Source: Chloroflexi bacterium OLB14
GTDB taxonomy: Bacteria > Chloroflexota > Anaerolineae > Anaerolineales > Villigracilaceae
Reading direction: 5' to 3'
Length of the DNA stretch: 53,982 nucleotides
Assembly (NCBI GenBank): GCA_001567105.1
Contig: LMZR01000035.1
Location: forward strand, 1 to 53,982
Shown here: one piece after another, positions 15,898 to 26,136 of the stretch
Layout: each line of letters starts with the position of its first letter
How positions within the stretch are numbered: position 1 is the first letter of the stretch
Made by a program: the position numbers and the translations under genes
Notes under the pieces: model-generated
Told to the model about the DNA's origin: nothing
Database searches by the model: none
Seen by the model: the letters and a program-made list of their open reading frames with translations, nothing else

Positions 15898-17024
15898 AGT
15901 TGATTTTCTTCTTGGCGTGTAGATTGCTTCATTCTATCTGCAAGTGTACTCCATAAACCGCCTCCTTTTTGACTTGGACCTGCTGCTGCTATTCGAGCAT
16001 TTAATAGGCTAAAAACCTCCAACGCTCTCTCAGAATACACCTGACGATAAAGCAACATACAGTTCCAGCCAATTTTATTGCGCAACTCTTCCATTTCAAT
16101 TAACAAAGTATCAATAATTTTTTGGGTTTCTTTTTTTCTGGCTTCGCTAGTATCTGATTCTAATATTTTTTTCTTAATTCCAATTTCTGCTTGCTTAAAC
16201 ATCAAAGCACGCATCATTTGTGTTTTTTTTATACCAAAGCGTTGCTGAATGGGTTGCAATACTTTATCTACTGTTTCAATATAGCGAATCACTTTAGTTT
16301 CTTCTTGGGTAATGCGTTCTGCTTCCCCTAATGTTTGAGCTACCCATTCTTTTTGGATGTTCAAGCCCCGTTTAATAATATAAAAAATGAAGCCAAAACC
16401 AACAAACCCATAAATGATTGCCGCAACCAAAAAAGTGCCAGCACTGACCATGGTATTAAATAAAGCATGGAAAGAAATTGCCAATATATAGCCTAATAAC
16501 ACAAAGCCAATACCACTAAACTGTGCTTTTTCTCCACGCTGATATGCTAAGCTATGCCAATTATTCCACTACCTGTGGCGTGAACAAGGTTGGTTGAGAA
16601 AACACGGGCAAAGGCAATAGCAAACGCTAATTGAGGGTTGTTAATAATATATTCAATATTTTCAACTACTGCAAAGCCAACACCTGCCCCAAAGCCATAA
16701 ATAGCCCCATCTACAACATAGTTCGAATCAGACCGTGAGATGAGATATAAAATAATTAACGCTTTTAGAATCTCTTCTATAATTGGGGCGCTGATGCGAA
16801 TCACTTGATCCCAAGTTGCCCAACCTATATTAACGATAAATGGATTGATTTGGGTGGCTATCCAATATGCAATCATCCCGCCACCTAATGTCGCAAAATT
16901 TTTTCCATACTTTGCCTGTGTGCAATAAATCAAATTTGCGTAAGAATAGCAAAAATAAAATTGGAATAACACAAGCAATAAAAATAGAAAACATTACAAC
17001 GCCATTCATATTCATTAAAATCAT
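15894..17024 (-). pseudogene. PrsW-like intramembrane protease, two compensating frameshifts
   Basis: Membrane protein of the PrsW/CPBP-like glutamic protease group, which in Bacillus cleaves an anti-sigma factor. The frame from ATG 17024 (MILMNMNGVVMFSIF) runs to KVWKK. It then shifts at the A4T6 run 16895-16904 into GGGMIAYWIATQINPF. A second shift near 16547-16553 joins GSGIIGIA to LAYQRGEKAQ and GYILAISFHALFN. The net length stays in frame (376 residues). Motifs kept are EEILK, FAVVENIEY, NLVHATGSG and FHALFN. A 170-residue charged cytosolic C-terminus follows and is unusual for PrsW. TATACA six bases before ATG suggests a leaderless start. It heads the CNB-HAMP-MinD operon; an ECF sigma pair lies next to it. 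Confidence 0.75.
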
Positions 17025-17036
17025 ACCTTATGTATA
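17025..17036 (-). promoter_or_regulatory. -10 element of the PrsW/CNB/MinD operon
   Basis: On the minus strand TATACA (17036-17031) is followed by TAAGGT and the ATG at 17024. The six-base gap implies a leaderless or nearly leaderless message; AGG within the gap is too close to act as a usual ribosome binding site. Confidence 0.5.
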
Positions 17037-17050
17037 TATGCCCTGCAAGA

Positions 17051-17088
17051 AAAAAACACGCGGCAATGACGATGTCATATGCCGCGTT
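17051..17088 (-). terminator. Terminator of the ECF sigma operon
   Basis: On the minus strand a hairpin with CGCGGCA pairing TGCCGCG, and an inner ATGAC/GTCAT stem around GAT, is followed by a run of six T. It ends the sigma plus membrane-partner transcript just before the PrsW-like promoter. Confidence 0.75.
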
Positions 17089-17104
17089 GGATGTAAAAGG
17101 TATT

Positions 17105-17535
17105 TTATTTTCTACGCAAATGTATGTAGATGCCTAACAGGATTAAAATAATTCCACCAATAATCAGGATAGGGTTTGAACGAGTGGCAGTGCCTGTTAA
17201 TGTTTCACCGCCACCTGTTTGAAGGGTTGGAATAGCAATAACAGCAAAAATCAAAACTGCTACAAGGCTAATGCCATACTAATTTGTGGAGAGTTTTGAA
17301 AGTTTAATATTTTTTTCCAAAATGGTTGGGGAGATGTAACCTCTTCTCGTTTTAGACGGGCTTTTAGGCGCACTAGCATTTGCTTAGAAGTGGCTGAATT
17401 GGGTGAGTCATTGGGCAGAGATTGCTTGAGGTGCAGTATTGTTTCTTCGAGCTGTCTCAGGTCGAGGTCAGCAGAAGAGGCGGTTTTCCCATCTACAAAA
17501 TCAGCGAGGTGGTTATCTTTTTCAGTGTCATTCAT
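17105..17535 (-). pseudogene. Sigma-linked membrane protein (putative anti-sigma), frameshifted
   Basis: The frame starts at ATG 17535, two bases after the sigma stop: MNDTEKDNHLADFVDGKTAS. It runs as a soluble, partly helical 80-residue region to PQISMALAL and a TAG at 17260. One added base near 17262-17266 extends it smoothly through a membrane helix (VAVLIFAVIAIP), a short external loop (TLQTGGGETLTGTATRSNP), a second helix and the basic end HLRRK, stopping at 17105-17107. There is no ZAS zinc motif. Position suggests an anti-sigma factor or co-regulator of the upstream sigma. The second helix plus basic end loosely resembles a cell-wall sorting signal, but no sortase motif is clear. Confidence 0.62.
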
Positions 17536-17536
17536 A

Positions 17537-18097
17537 TTATTTATCCAAGTGTGTTCGTAATGCAGCAACAGCTCGCCGAAAGAGGGATTTGACGGCTTCA
17601 AGGTTTTGGTTGGTGAGTTGTGCAATTTCATTAAATTGTAAATCTTCGGCAAAGCGAAGGAGTAAAATTTCTCTATAATTTTCGGGTAGGTTTTGGATGG
17701 CGCGTTGAATAAAAATTCTTTCTTCCATTGTTTTTGATGTGTTGCCCGCCATGGTTGTGGTAGCATCTGAAAGTGGGGCAAGCAAGGGTTCTTGCTTACG
17801 CGTTCGTTTTCGGTAATATTCAGCTACTTTATGGTTGGTAAGGGTTCGTAACCATGTACTAAATTTTGCATCACCTCTGAAAGAAGGTAAGGCTTTGATG
17901 GCGGCGATGAAAATTTCTTGGGTAACATCTTCTACATCGTTTTCAGGGATGACGTATCGCACCCGCTTGTAGACATTGGGTAGGTGGCGATAGTAGAGCA
18001 AGTCGAACGCCTCTGTGTGGCCAGTTTTGAATTGATGAATCAATATTTCGTCATTCGCTTCAGGGTTGATTTTGTGCATATAATTTGTCGTTACCAT
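17537..18097 (-). CDS. ECF-type RNA polymerase sigma factor
   Basis: The second ECF sigma factor of the window, 186 residues. Region 2 is seen in ENDVEDVTQEIFIAAIKAL and SFRGDAKFSTWLRTLTNH. Region 4 is seen in LPENYREILLLRFAEDLQF and EIAQLTNQNLEAVKSLFRR. An ATG seven codons downstream (MHKINPEAND) is an alternative start. It is transcribed away from the second MinD-like gene, with about 140 bases between them. Its partner gene follows two bases after its stop. The PrsW-like protein encoded just downstream could be its activating protease, as PrsW is for SigW in Bacillus; this is inference. Confidence 0.9.
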   Translation of the reverse strand: MVTTNYMHKINPEANDEILIHQFKTGHTEAFDLLYYRHLPNVYKRVRYVIPENDVEDVTQEIFIAAIKALPSFRGDAKFSTWLRTLTNHKVAEYYRKRTRKQEPLLAPLSDATTTMAGNTSKTMEERIFIQRAIQNLPENYREILLLRFAEDLQFNEIAQLTNQNLEAVKSLFRRAVAALRTHLDK

Positions 18098-18164
18098 GGG
18101 TCAAAATGGGCTGTTGCATTTTCCTGCAATCTTGTAAAGATGTTATAACATAGAATACAAGGAA

Positions 18165-18192
18165 TTGACTTTCAGGTTAGTTAGGCTATAAT
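18165..18192 (+). promoter_or_regulatory. Promoter of the second MinD-like operon
   Basis: TTGACT (18165-18170) and TATAAT (18187-18192) are separated by 16 bases, the best housekeeping-type promoter in the island. A ribosome binding site (GGAG at 18225-18228) follows, so this message has a leader. Confidence 0.75.
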
Positions 18193-18235
18193 TTAGTTTA
18201 GATTTGGTAGATTATCCAAAAATTGGAGCGTGAAG

Positions 18236-18988
18236 ATGTCCAAAATTATTTCAGTTCACTCATTTCGAGGCGGCACGGGTAAGTCTAACACAACTGCCAA
18301 CCTTGCTGCGCTTTTGGCTATGGACGGCGCACGCGTTGCTGTGGTAGATACGGATATTGCATCTCCTGGTATTCACGTACTTTTTAATTTAGATGAATCG
18401 GAAATGGTTCATTCATTGAATGATTATTTATGGGGTAAATGCTCTATTGAAGAAGCCGCTCATGATGTGACGGGGCATGTAGGGAATGAAATTAAGGGGC
18501 AAATTTTCTTAATTCCTTCTAGCATTAAGGCTGGTGAAATTGCTCGTATCCTCCGCGAAGGTTATGACGTGGGCTTGCTCAATGACGGCTTCCGCGATGT
18601 GGTTGATAAAATGAAGCTAGATTATTTACTCATTGATACACATCCTGGCTTAAATGAAGAAACGTTGCTTTCAATTGCCATCTCAAACTCACTCATTATC
18701 ATTTTGCGCCCTGATTCACAAGATTATCAAGGCACTGCAGTAACAGTAGATGTTGCTAAAAAACTAGATGTGCCTAATATGATTATGTTGGTTAATAAAA
18801 GCCCAGATACTTTTGACCCTGAAGATGTACGCACACGTGTAGAACAAACATATCAAGCCACAGTGGGTGCTGTATTACCTCACTCTGACAAAATGATGAC
18901 CTTAGCCAGTTCGGGCATTTTCTCTATCAAATACCCAGATCACCCCGTGACGCAAGGATTAAAAAAATTAGTTGAACTCGTTAAATAA
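18236..18988 (+). CDS. MinD/ParA-type ATPase (paralogue 2)
   Basis: A 250-residue P-loop ATPase starting at ATG 18236, seven bases after GGAG. The Walker A is SFRGGTGKSN at residues 9-18, again with Arg in place of the signature Lys. VAVVDTDIASPGIHVLF and LLIDTHPGLNEETLLSIA are shared almost word for word with paralogue 1. The two differ most in the middle (after NDYLWG / NDFLHG) and at the C-terminus. It is followed after a perfect 18-bp palindrome by a small winged-helix-like gene, the same ATPase/partner pairing as in the minus-strand operon. Two such paralogues 3 kb apart on opposite strands suggest duplication and division of labour, or a heterodimer. Confidence 0.87.
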   Translation: MSKIISVHSFRGGTGKSNTTANLAALLAMDGARVAVVDTDIASPGIHVLFNLDESEMVHSLNDYLWGKCSIEEAAHDVTGHVGNEIKGQIFLIPSSIKAGEIARILREGYDVGLLNDGFRDVVDKMKLDYLLIDTHPGLNEETLLSIAISNSLIIILRPDSQDYQGTAVTVDVAKKLDVPNMIMLVNKSPDTFDPEDVRTRVEQTYQATVGAVLPHSDKMMTLASSGIFSIKYPDHPVTQGLKKLVELVK

Positions 18989-19018
18989 AATACGAAATCA
19001 TACTAAGAAAAATAAGAG

Positions 19019-19036
19019 TTCTTAACTAGTTAAGAA
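19019..19036. promoter_or_regulatory. Perfect 18-bp palindrome, possible operator
   Basis: TTCTTAACTAGTTAAGAA is a perfect palindrome 10 bases before the GTG start of the winged-helix-like gene and 30 bases after the ATPase stop. It has no loop and no T-run, so it looks like a protein-binding site rather than a terminator. It abuts the ribosome binding site AAAGAGGA. Autoregulation by the adjacent protein is an inference. Confidence 0.55.
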
Positions 19037-19046
19037 AGAGGACAAA

Positions 19047-19379
19047 GTGAACTCTGTGCCATACGAACTTGTTTTACAAGAAATCCAATCAGGGCAAACA
19101 GATTTGATGCCCTCAGATGTTTTGGCTTTTTCAGAGCCACTTCGCTCCGCCATTAATGCAATGGTGCGCCTCGGTAGATTTAGCCTCACTGAATTTACAG
19201 AAAAATTGCCCTTCACGCGTGAAGAAACAAAAAATATTGCTAATGCTTTGGTAAAACGAAAATTATTTGAAGTAGCCTCCTACTCTACCGAAGAAGAAAC
19301 ATATTATCTGGCACATCTTTCAGGCTCAACTCGTCCACTTACAAAACCACCCTCTGATATTTGGGGAAAAATAGATTGA
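19047..19379 (+). CDS. Small winged-helix-like partner of MinD-type ATPase
   Basis: A 110-residue protein with a GTG start five bases after AAAGAGGA. Helices FSEPLRSAINAMVRLG, SLTEFTEKLPF and TREETKNIANALVKRKLFE are followed by a wing-like strand pair VASYSTEEETYYLAHL. This is a compact winged-helix pattern and the counterpart of the protein at 13694-14065. It lacks the basic C-terminus of that protein and ends LTKPPSDIWGKID. No close family comes to mind. It may bind the palindrome upstream or regulate the ATPase. Confidence 0.62.
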   Translation: MNSVPYELVLQEIQSGQTDLMPSDVLAFSEPLRSAINAMVRLGRFSLTEFTEKLPFTREETKNIANALVKRKLFEVASYSTEEETYYLAHLSGSTRPLTKPPSDIWGKID

Positions 19380-19427
19380 TATAGAATCAGGGAGCTTGCT
19401 CCCATATTTTCAAGAGGAAAGATTTTT

Positions 19428-21502
<2,075 letters not shown>

Positions 21503-21504
21503 GT

Positions 21505-21960
21505 TTATGAATTTAAGTTGCCGTTTGATTCGATAAACTTCTTAATACGCTGAAGCATTTCACCATGTGCGGCTTGAGCTTGCTGAAAAGCATAACCAAA
21601 TAGTAAGTTTGGTGCTTTCATGCTAAATGTTTCGTGCAGTCGAACACCGTTATCTGTTGGTGTGACCGTTGTGACATTGACGATATAAGTGCTCGGAAAT
21701 TGATAGGCTTCTGTATGGACTGTATCAGTAGTCACAGAGAGAATATCTGCTCGATATTTAATCTTGAAGCGAAAAGGTCCCCATTGCAGGCTATCTGTAA
21801 TGAAATAACGACGAACACCCTCAGGAGCATCCTTAGCCCGCTCCACATTGACAATTAATGGATGAATTTTATGATGTTGACTATAATCTGCAATTGTGTT
21901 GATAACAGTCGCTACATCAGATTGAATAAAAATTTCCTTCTCAAAAGTTCCCTGTTTCAT
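21505..21960 (-). CDS. SRPBCC (START-like) family protein
   Basis: A 151-residue polyketide cyclase/START-like fold protein that likely binds a hydrophobic ligand in a helix-grip cavity. The start ATG 21960 (MKQGTFEKEIFIQSDVATV) is chosen because TATAAT stands seven bases upstream; the longer frame from 21999 begins before that element. The pattern of alternating strands (EKEIFIQSD, FKIKYRADILS, YIVNVTTVTP, GVRLHETFSM) and the long C-terminal helix with QQAQAAHGEMLQRIKKFI fit the family. It runs convergent with ligA, two bases apart, with no terminator between. Ligand unknown. Confidence 0.75.
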   Translation of the reverse strand: MKQGTFEKEIFIQSDVATVINTIADYSQHHKIHPLIVNVERAKDAPEGVRRYFITDSLQWGPFRFKIKYRADILSVTTDTVHTEAYQFPSTYIVNVTTVTPTDNGVRLHETFSMKAPNLLFGYAFQQAQAAHGEMLQRIKKFIESNGNLNS

Positions 21961-22070
21961 GCGTATAATTATACTTGTTTCGTGTTGCAAATCAAACATT
22001 TGCTAAATACAACTAGACAGAAACTTTCCACTCGGCTACACTTACCCCAATCTCGTTCGGAGGAACATAA

Positions 22071-23282
22071 ATGGATATCCACAACATAGATAACGCCACC
22101 ACTCGGCGAATTGAAGCGTTACGTCAACGCGTGCAAATGATGAAAGAACATGATTTTTATTTTTACAACCAACCCGTAGAAGAAATTTTAGAAGGGGCGA
22201 AAGTGCGCGTCAAAGGGCGTATTATGGGCATGTACGCTTCATATTCTTATTTGGGCTTGGTCAATCACCCGCGCATCAACGAAGCCGCCAAAAAAGCAGT
22301 TGATCAATGGGGAACTGGCACAAACGGTGTGCGAACTTTAGCAGGCACATTAACTTTACACAACGAACTTGAAGAAACAATTGCAAACTTCAAACACACT
22401 GAAACAGCCATCACCTACACTTCTGGATATGTGACCAACTTAACCGTCATTTCAACTTTATTAGGACGTGGAGATTATGTTTTCTCTGACAAAATCAATC
22501 ACGCTTCAATCGTTGACGGATGCTTGATGTCTGGAGCCGAGTTTCGTCGCTTCCGCCACAATGATATGGAACACTTAGAAGGCTTGCTTAAAAATGCTCC
22601 TTCCGATGTTGCAAAATTAGTCATCGCTGATTCTGTTTTCAGCATGGACGGCGACATTATTGATTTACCCACAATCGTTGCCTTATGTAAAAAATATAAT
22701 GCTTGGTTGATGATTGATGAAGCCCACTCCATTGGTGTGCTTGGAAAAACAGGCAGAGGCATTGAAGAACATTTCGGCATGGATGATGTGATTGATATTA
22801 AGATGGGCACATTAAGCAAAACGATTCCATCTGTTGGTGGATACGTAGCAGGCAAAAGAGAATTGATTGATTTTCTACGCCATGGTAGCCGTGCTTATAT
22901 TTTCTCTGCCGCATTACCACCTGCACAAGCCGCCGCCGCTAATGAATCTTTCAAAGTCATTTTAGATGAACCTTGGCGCATTGAAAGATTAAATGAAAAC
23001 ACCAAACAATTCATCGGCGGACTCAAAGGCATGGGCTTTGACACATTACTAACTGAAACGGCTATTGTTCCAGTGTTATGTGGCACAGATGAACGCGCTT
23101 TTGAATTAACCAAATACTGCCAAGAAAATGATGTTTTCGTATTACCAGTCGTCTCCCCTGCTGTGCAAGAAGGCATGGCTCGCTTAAGAGCCACAGTCAC
23201 CGCCGCGCATGAACCTGCTGAAATTGAACGCGCTATGGAAGTAATCTATCAAGCAGGCAAGAAGATGGGCATGGTTAAGTAG
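22071..23282 (+). CDS. PLP-dependent alpha-oxoamine synthase
   Basis: Fold type I PLP enzyme that condenses an amino acid with an acyl-CoA, releasing CO2. Family members are 2-amino-3-ketobutyrate CoA ligase (Kbl), 8-amino-7-oxononanoate synthase, serine palmitoyltransferase and CqsA. The 403-residue product has YSYLGLVNHPRI, GTGTNGVRTLAG, DKINHASIVDG, the PLP-contacting MIDEAHSIGVLG and the Schiff-base Lys250 in GTLSKTIPSVGGYVAG. The serine palmitoyltransferase and Kbl branches look closest by eye, but the acyl chain cannot be told from sequence alone. GGAGG precedes the ATG. No biotin or threonine-degradation genes are nearby. Confidence 0.85.
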   Translation: MDIHNIDNATTRRIEALRQRVQMMKEHDFYFYNQPVEEILEGAKVRVKGRIMGMYASYSYLGLVNHPRINEAAKKAVDQWGTGTNGVRTLAGTLTLHNELEETIANFKHTETAITYTSGYVTNLTVISTLLGRGDYVFSDKINHASIVDGCLMSGAEFRRFRHNDMEHLEGLLKNAPSDVAKLVIADSVFSMDGDIIDLPTIVALCKKYNAWLMIDEAHSIGVLGKTGRGIEEHFGMDDVIDIKMGTLSKTIPSVGGYVAGKRELIDFLRHGSRAYIFSAALPPAQAAAANESFKVILDEPWRIERLNENTKQFIGGLKGMGFDTLLTETAIVPVLCGTDERAFELTKYCQENDVFVLPVVSPAVQEGMARLRATVTAAHEPAEIERAMEVIYQAGKKMGMVK

Positions 23283-23300
23283 TAATTGATAATTAAAAAT

Positions 23301-23333
23301 AAAAGAGGCTGTCTATATCAGACAGCCTCTTTT
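23301..23333. terminator. Bidirectional terminator
   Basis: AAAAGAGGCTGTCT (23301-23314) pairs perfectly with AGACAGCCTCTTTT (23320-23333) around ATATC. It lies between the convergent synthase and LysE genes and overlaps the stop codon region of the latter. Confidence 0.92.
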
Positions 23334-23944
23334 TATATAATTAAACTTATCCCCTGCCATAGTTGATACAACCCAAACAAAAACAAAGCAATTGCTGAAA
23401 TACCCAACATAATACGATTCATATTTGCCCCAAGCTTTTGCGCCTGACCAAAAACGATGATAATGAGAAAGTATCCACAAATCATAGTCAAGTAAAAGGA
23501 AATCAGGAAGCCAACTCCATGCAGAATCGATTCTCGCCATGCTTGGATTAATATCGGTCCCGTCACCAAACTCCAAAAAATATATGGACCAGGGCTAAGG
23601 AAGTTCATCAAAATTGCTTTCGGTAAGCCATCTATTTTGGATTCAGGTTGCGCTTGATTCTGGCTAAAGTTTTTCCAAGTCTTATAGGTGCCATACGCAA
23701 GATATAAAATAAAAAGTCCGCTGGCGATGTAAAGGAATTGTTGAAACCAAGCAGGGATTTGGCTCAATACCAAAGTGCATAACAGGATAATTGGAAAATC
23801 ACTCAATAACGGCGCAAAAGCATTGATTAAACTTTTCTTCCAGCCACGCGTTAGAGTTTGAGAAATTAAATACGTTTGAAATGGTCCAGGTTGAGAGGCA
23901 GCGGCAAGACCGAATCCAAACCCTTGAATGAGATAAATTAACAT
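23333..23944 (-). CDS. LysE-family amino acid exporter
   Basis: A 203-residue membrane protein with six predicted helices. The family mark near the N-terminus is G-x-x-x-x-x-x-x-P-G-P, seen as GLAAASQPGPFQTYLIS. A second mark is PKAILMNFLSPGPYIFW. LysE/RhtB transporters export amino acids and related small molecules; the specific substrate is not visible. The start lies two bases after the stop of the upstream minus-strand gene, so the two are cotranscribed. Confidence 0.82.
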   Translation of the reverse strand: MLIYLIQGFGFGLAAASQPGPFQTYLISQTLTRGWKKSLINAFAPLLSDFPIILLCTLVLSQIPAWFQQFLYIASGLFILYLAYGTYKTWKNFSQNQAQPESKIDGLPKAILMNFLSPGPYIFWSLVTGPILIQAWRESILHGVGFLISFYLTMICGYFLIIIVFGQAQKLGANMNRIMLGISAIALFLFGLYQLWQGISLII

Positions 23945-23945
23945 T

Positions 23946-24380
23946 TTATAAAAAATATATCAACAGGCTAGCAAGACTAAGTATTATCGCTAGAAAAATT
24001 TGTAATTCTGCAAACCATAATTTAGTTTTATGTTCATCATACCAATATTGTTGTAGGTATCGTTGTCCGAAAAAAATATAAACACTTGTTTTGAATGCAA
24101 GGATTCCATGAAATAGTGAGATTACATTTACCAACGGCGTGAAAAGCAAGAAGAAATCCTCTCCAAATTTATCTTGATTGAATGAAGTGTAAAAAGAAAT
24201 GCCAATCAATGGAATAAAAATAATCGTGTAAACAATATCATGGGTTGGTTTTATCCATCTCAAACTTGGGTAAGAAAAAACAAATTCATTCCATGTCATC
24301 GATTTTATATTCCACAAAACAAATAATGGAAGATAAATTAGAAACAATGAGGATAGTAAACAAAGATATGCAAGAAGCAT
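23946..24380 (-). CDS. Hypothetical four-helix membrane protein
   Basis: A 144-residue protein with four predicted membrane helices: residues 3-23, 47-65, 78-98 and 125-143. I do not recognise the family. A conserved-looking loop WNEFVFSYPSLRWIKP and a charged segment YLQQYWYDEHKTKLWF separate helices. It is placed directly upstream of the LysE gene. Its long, consistent frame and operon position support a real gene. Confidence 0.62.
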   Translation of the reverse strand: MLLAYLCLLSSLFLIYLPLFVLWNIKSMTWNEFVFSYPSLRWIKPTHDIVYTIIFIPLIGISFYTSFNQDKFGEDFFLLFTPLVNVISLFHGILAFKTSVYIFFGQRYLQQYWYDEHKTKLWFAELQIFLAIILSLASLLIYFL

Positions 24381-24451
24381 TTTATTTATTGACCTAATAA
24401 GTATTGATTAAAAATATACAACTCTTTTTTTATATTCAAGCATCTCTGCTC

Positions 24452-25090
24452 TTATAATTCTGGGACAAGTTTATCTTCTTCTTTATGCGGTTTAACGTTG
24501 AATATCTTAAACGCCCATTGCACGGCGGGTCCAATTAGAATAGCAAAAATCAAAGTGCCAATGCCAGCGGGCCCGCCAAGTAGCCAACCCACTGTAAAGA
24601 CAACAATTTCAATGCTAGTACGTGCCATTCTTAAACTTAACTTTGTAGTGCGATGAATGGCTAACATCAAACTATCCCGCGGACCTGCTCCCGCATTCAC
24701 GCCAATGTAAATTGCACTAGCAATGCCTTGAATCAAAATAGCGGATAATAGCATCATAATTTGTAAGAGCAGGTTATTTTCAACAGATGGAATCACAGAT
24801 AAAAATAAATCTAACCACAAACCAATGCTGAGCATGTTCCCTAAAGTTCCCCAACCTACTTTTTCTTTCAGCAACAGCACAAACATCAAAACAAAAAATG
24901 CCATGATGATAGTCATCCTGCCAAAGGTAATTCCGATAATATCTGCTAAAGCTTTTTCTAAAACAGACCATGTGCTTGTACCCAGATTCGCCTGCAAACT
25001 CAATGAAATAGATACACCATATAAAGCAAAGCCAATTTGAATCACAAAAAAATCACGAACAAAAGTACTCCAACGAATCGGTTTGAGCAT
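24452..25090 (-). CDS. YczE/YyaS-family membrane protein
   Basis: A 212-residue integral membrane protein of the YczE group, with five or six helices. Family marks are LSLQANLGTSTWSVLEKAL near residue 30 and IYIGVNAGAGPRDSLMLAI near 130, the latter being the diagnostic G-x-G-P-[RW]-D. AGGAG lies before the start. Function is not established; some relatives are linked to transcription regulators or surfactin control. The C-terminus is short and charged. Confidence 0.8.
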   Translation of the reverse strand: MLKPIRWSTFVRDFFVIQIGFALYGVSISLSLQANLGTSTWSVLEKALADIIGITFGRMTIIMAFFVLMFVLLLKEKVGWGTLGNMLSIGLWLDLFLSVIPSVENNLLLQIMMLLSAILIQGIASAIYIGVNAGAGPRDSLMLAIHRTTKLSLRMARTSIEIVVFTVGWLLGGPAGIGTLIFAILIGPAVQWAFKIFNVKPHKEEDKLVPEL

Positions 25091-25104
25091 GTGTCTCCTG
25101 TTTA

Positions 25105-26109
25105 TTACAAATCTTGATTCAAGCCTATCAACCCACCTGCTGATTTGGCTGATTGAACACCCCGAATAATTGCTTGTGACATAGCCTCCGCCGCGTATGC
25201 TCCTAAAGTAGATATATCTGCTTTTTTTGTTCCAGTAGATAAAGCAAAAATAACATCGCCATCAAACATGGTATGAGCAGGTCGAATTGCCCTTGCAATT
25301 CCATCTTGCGCCATTTGAGCAACTTTGGTTGCTTGCGCTTTGGTCAATTTAGCGTTGGTCGCTACCACGCCAATTACTGTGTTACTTAAACTTGCAATGC
25401 CTAATACCCCTTTACCAATTGGGTGTTTCATCATGGAAAGTGTATCGGCAAATAAATTTTTCTTATCACCAATTTTTAACACACCTAATTTGCCTGTGCG
25501 AAGCCCAGCAATGATATTCCCTGTGCTTGGGTCAATGACATCACCATAAGGGTTAACAGCCACAATGGCACCTACCATCACACCTGCGCCGAGATTAATG
25601 CTACTTGTACCTAAGCCAGCTTTCATCGCAAATTTCATACCAAACATTTTTCCAACTGTTGCACCTGTGCCAGCGCCTACATTCCCTTGCAATGGTGGTG
25701 AAGAAGAAGCCGAAGAGACAGCCTGATATCCCATAGCAGAATCAGGTCGAACGTCCGCAGAAGCGATGGCTAAATCATATAAAATGGCTGAAGGCACAAT
25801 CGGAACTTTCGCAACGCCTGTATTGAATCCAATTTTCTTTTCTTCAAGATAACGCACCACGCCACTGGCGGCATCTAAACCAAAAGCAGAGCCACCTGCT
25901 AAAACAATTGCATGAACTTTTTGAACGAGGTTGAGAGGGTTAAGCAAATCTGTTTCGCGCGTGCCTGGCGCGCTACCGCGAACATCCACACCCGCAACTG
26001 CACCTTTACGACAAAGAATAACTGTACAGCCTGTTAATGCTTCTTCATTTTGTGCATGACCAACTTCAATACCACTCACATCTGTAATTGCATTATAAAA
26101 ATTAGCCAT
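25105..26109 (-). CDS. P1-family (DmpA/NylC-type) peptidase
   Basis: N-terminal nucleophile hydrolase of peptidase family S58 (P1), which includes DmpA aminopeptidase and NylC nylon-oligomer hydrolase. The 334-residue product has the opening ITDVSGIEVGHAQ, then RGSAPGTRETDLL, VLAGGSAFGLDAASGV, NVGAGTGATVGK and SINLGAGVMVGAIVAVNP. The late motif HTMFDGDVIFALSTG usually carries the cleavage site and nucleophile region. Here the Thr/Asp-Gly-Asp run has Met and Val at positions that differ from the common HTPFDGDT form. AAGGA precedes the start. The substrate is unknown. Confidence 0.83.
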   Translation of the reverse strand: MANFYNAITDVSGIEVGHAQNEEALTGCTVILCRKGAVAGVDVRGSAPGTRETDLLNPLNLVQKVHAIVLAGGSAFGLDAASGVVRYLEEKKIGFNTGVAKVPIVPSAILYDLAIASADVRPDSAMGYQAVSSASSSPPLQGNVGAGTGATVGKMFGMKFAMKAGLGTSSINLGAGVMVGAIVAVNPYGDVIDPSTGNIIAGLRTGKLGVLKIGDKKNLFADTLSMMKHPIGKGVLGIASLSNTVIGVVATNAKLTKAQATKVAQMAQDGIARAIRPAHTMFDGDVIFALSTGTKKADISTLGAYAAEAMSQAIIRGVQSAKSAGGLIGLNQDL

Positions 26110-26136
26110 TGCTATATCCTTTTTGAAATTGTTTTT

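Noticed and set aside
21990..22070. Riboswitch upstream of the alpha-oxoamine synthase
   Set aside because: The spacer is short and shows no conserved riboswitch core, only a ribosome binding site.
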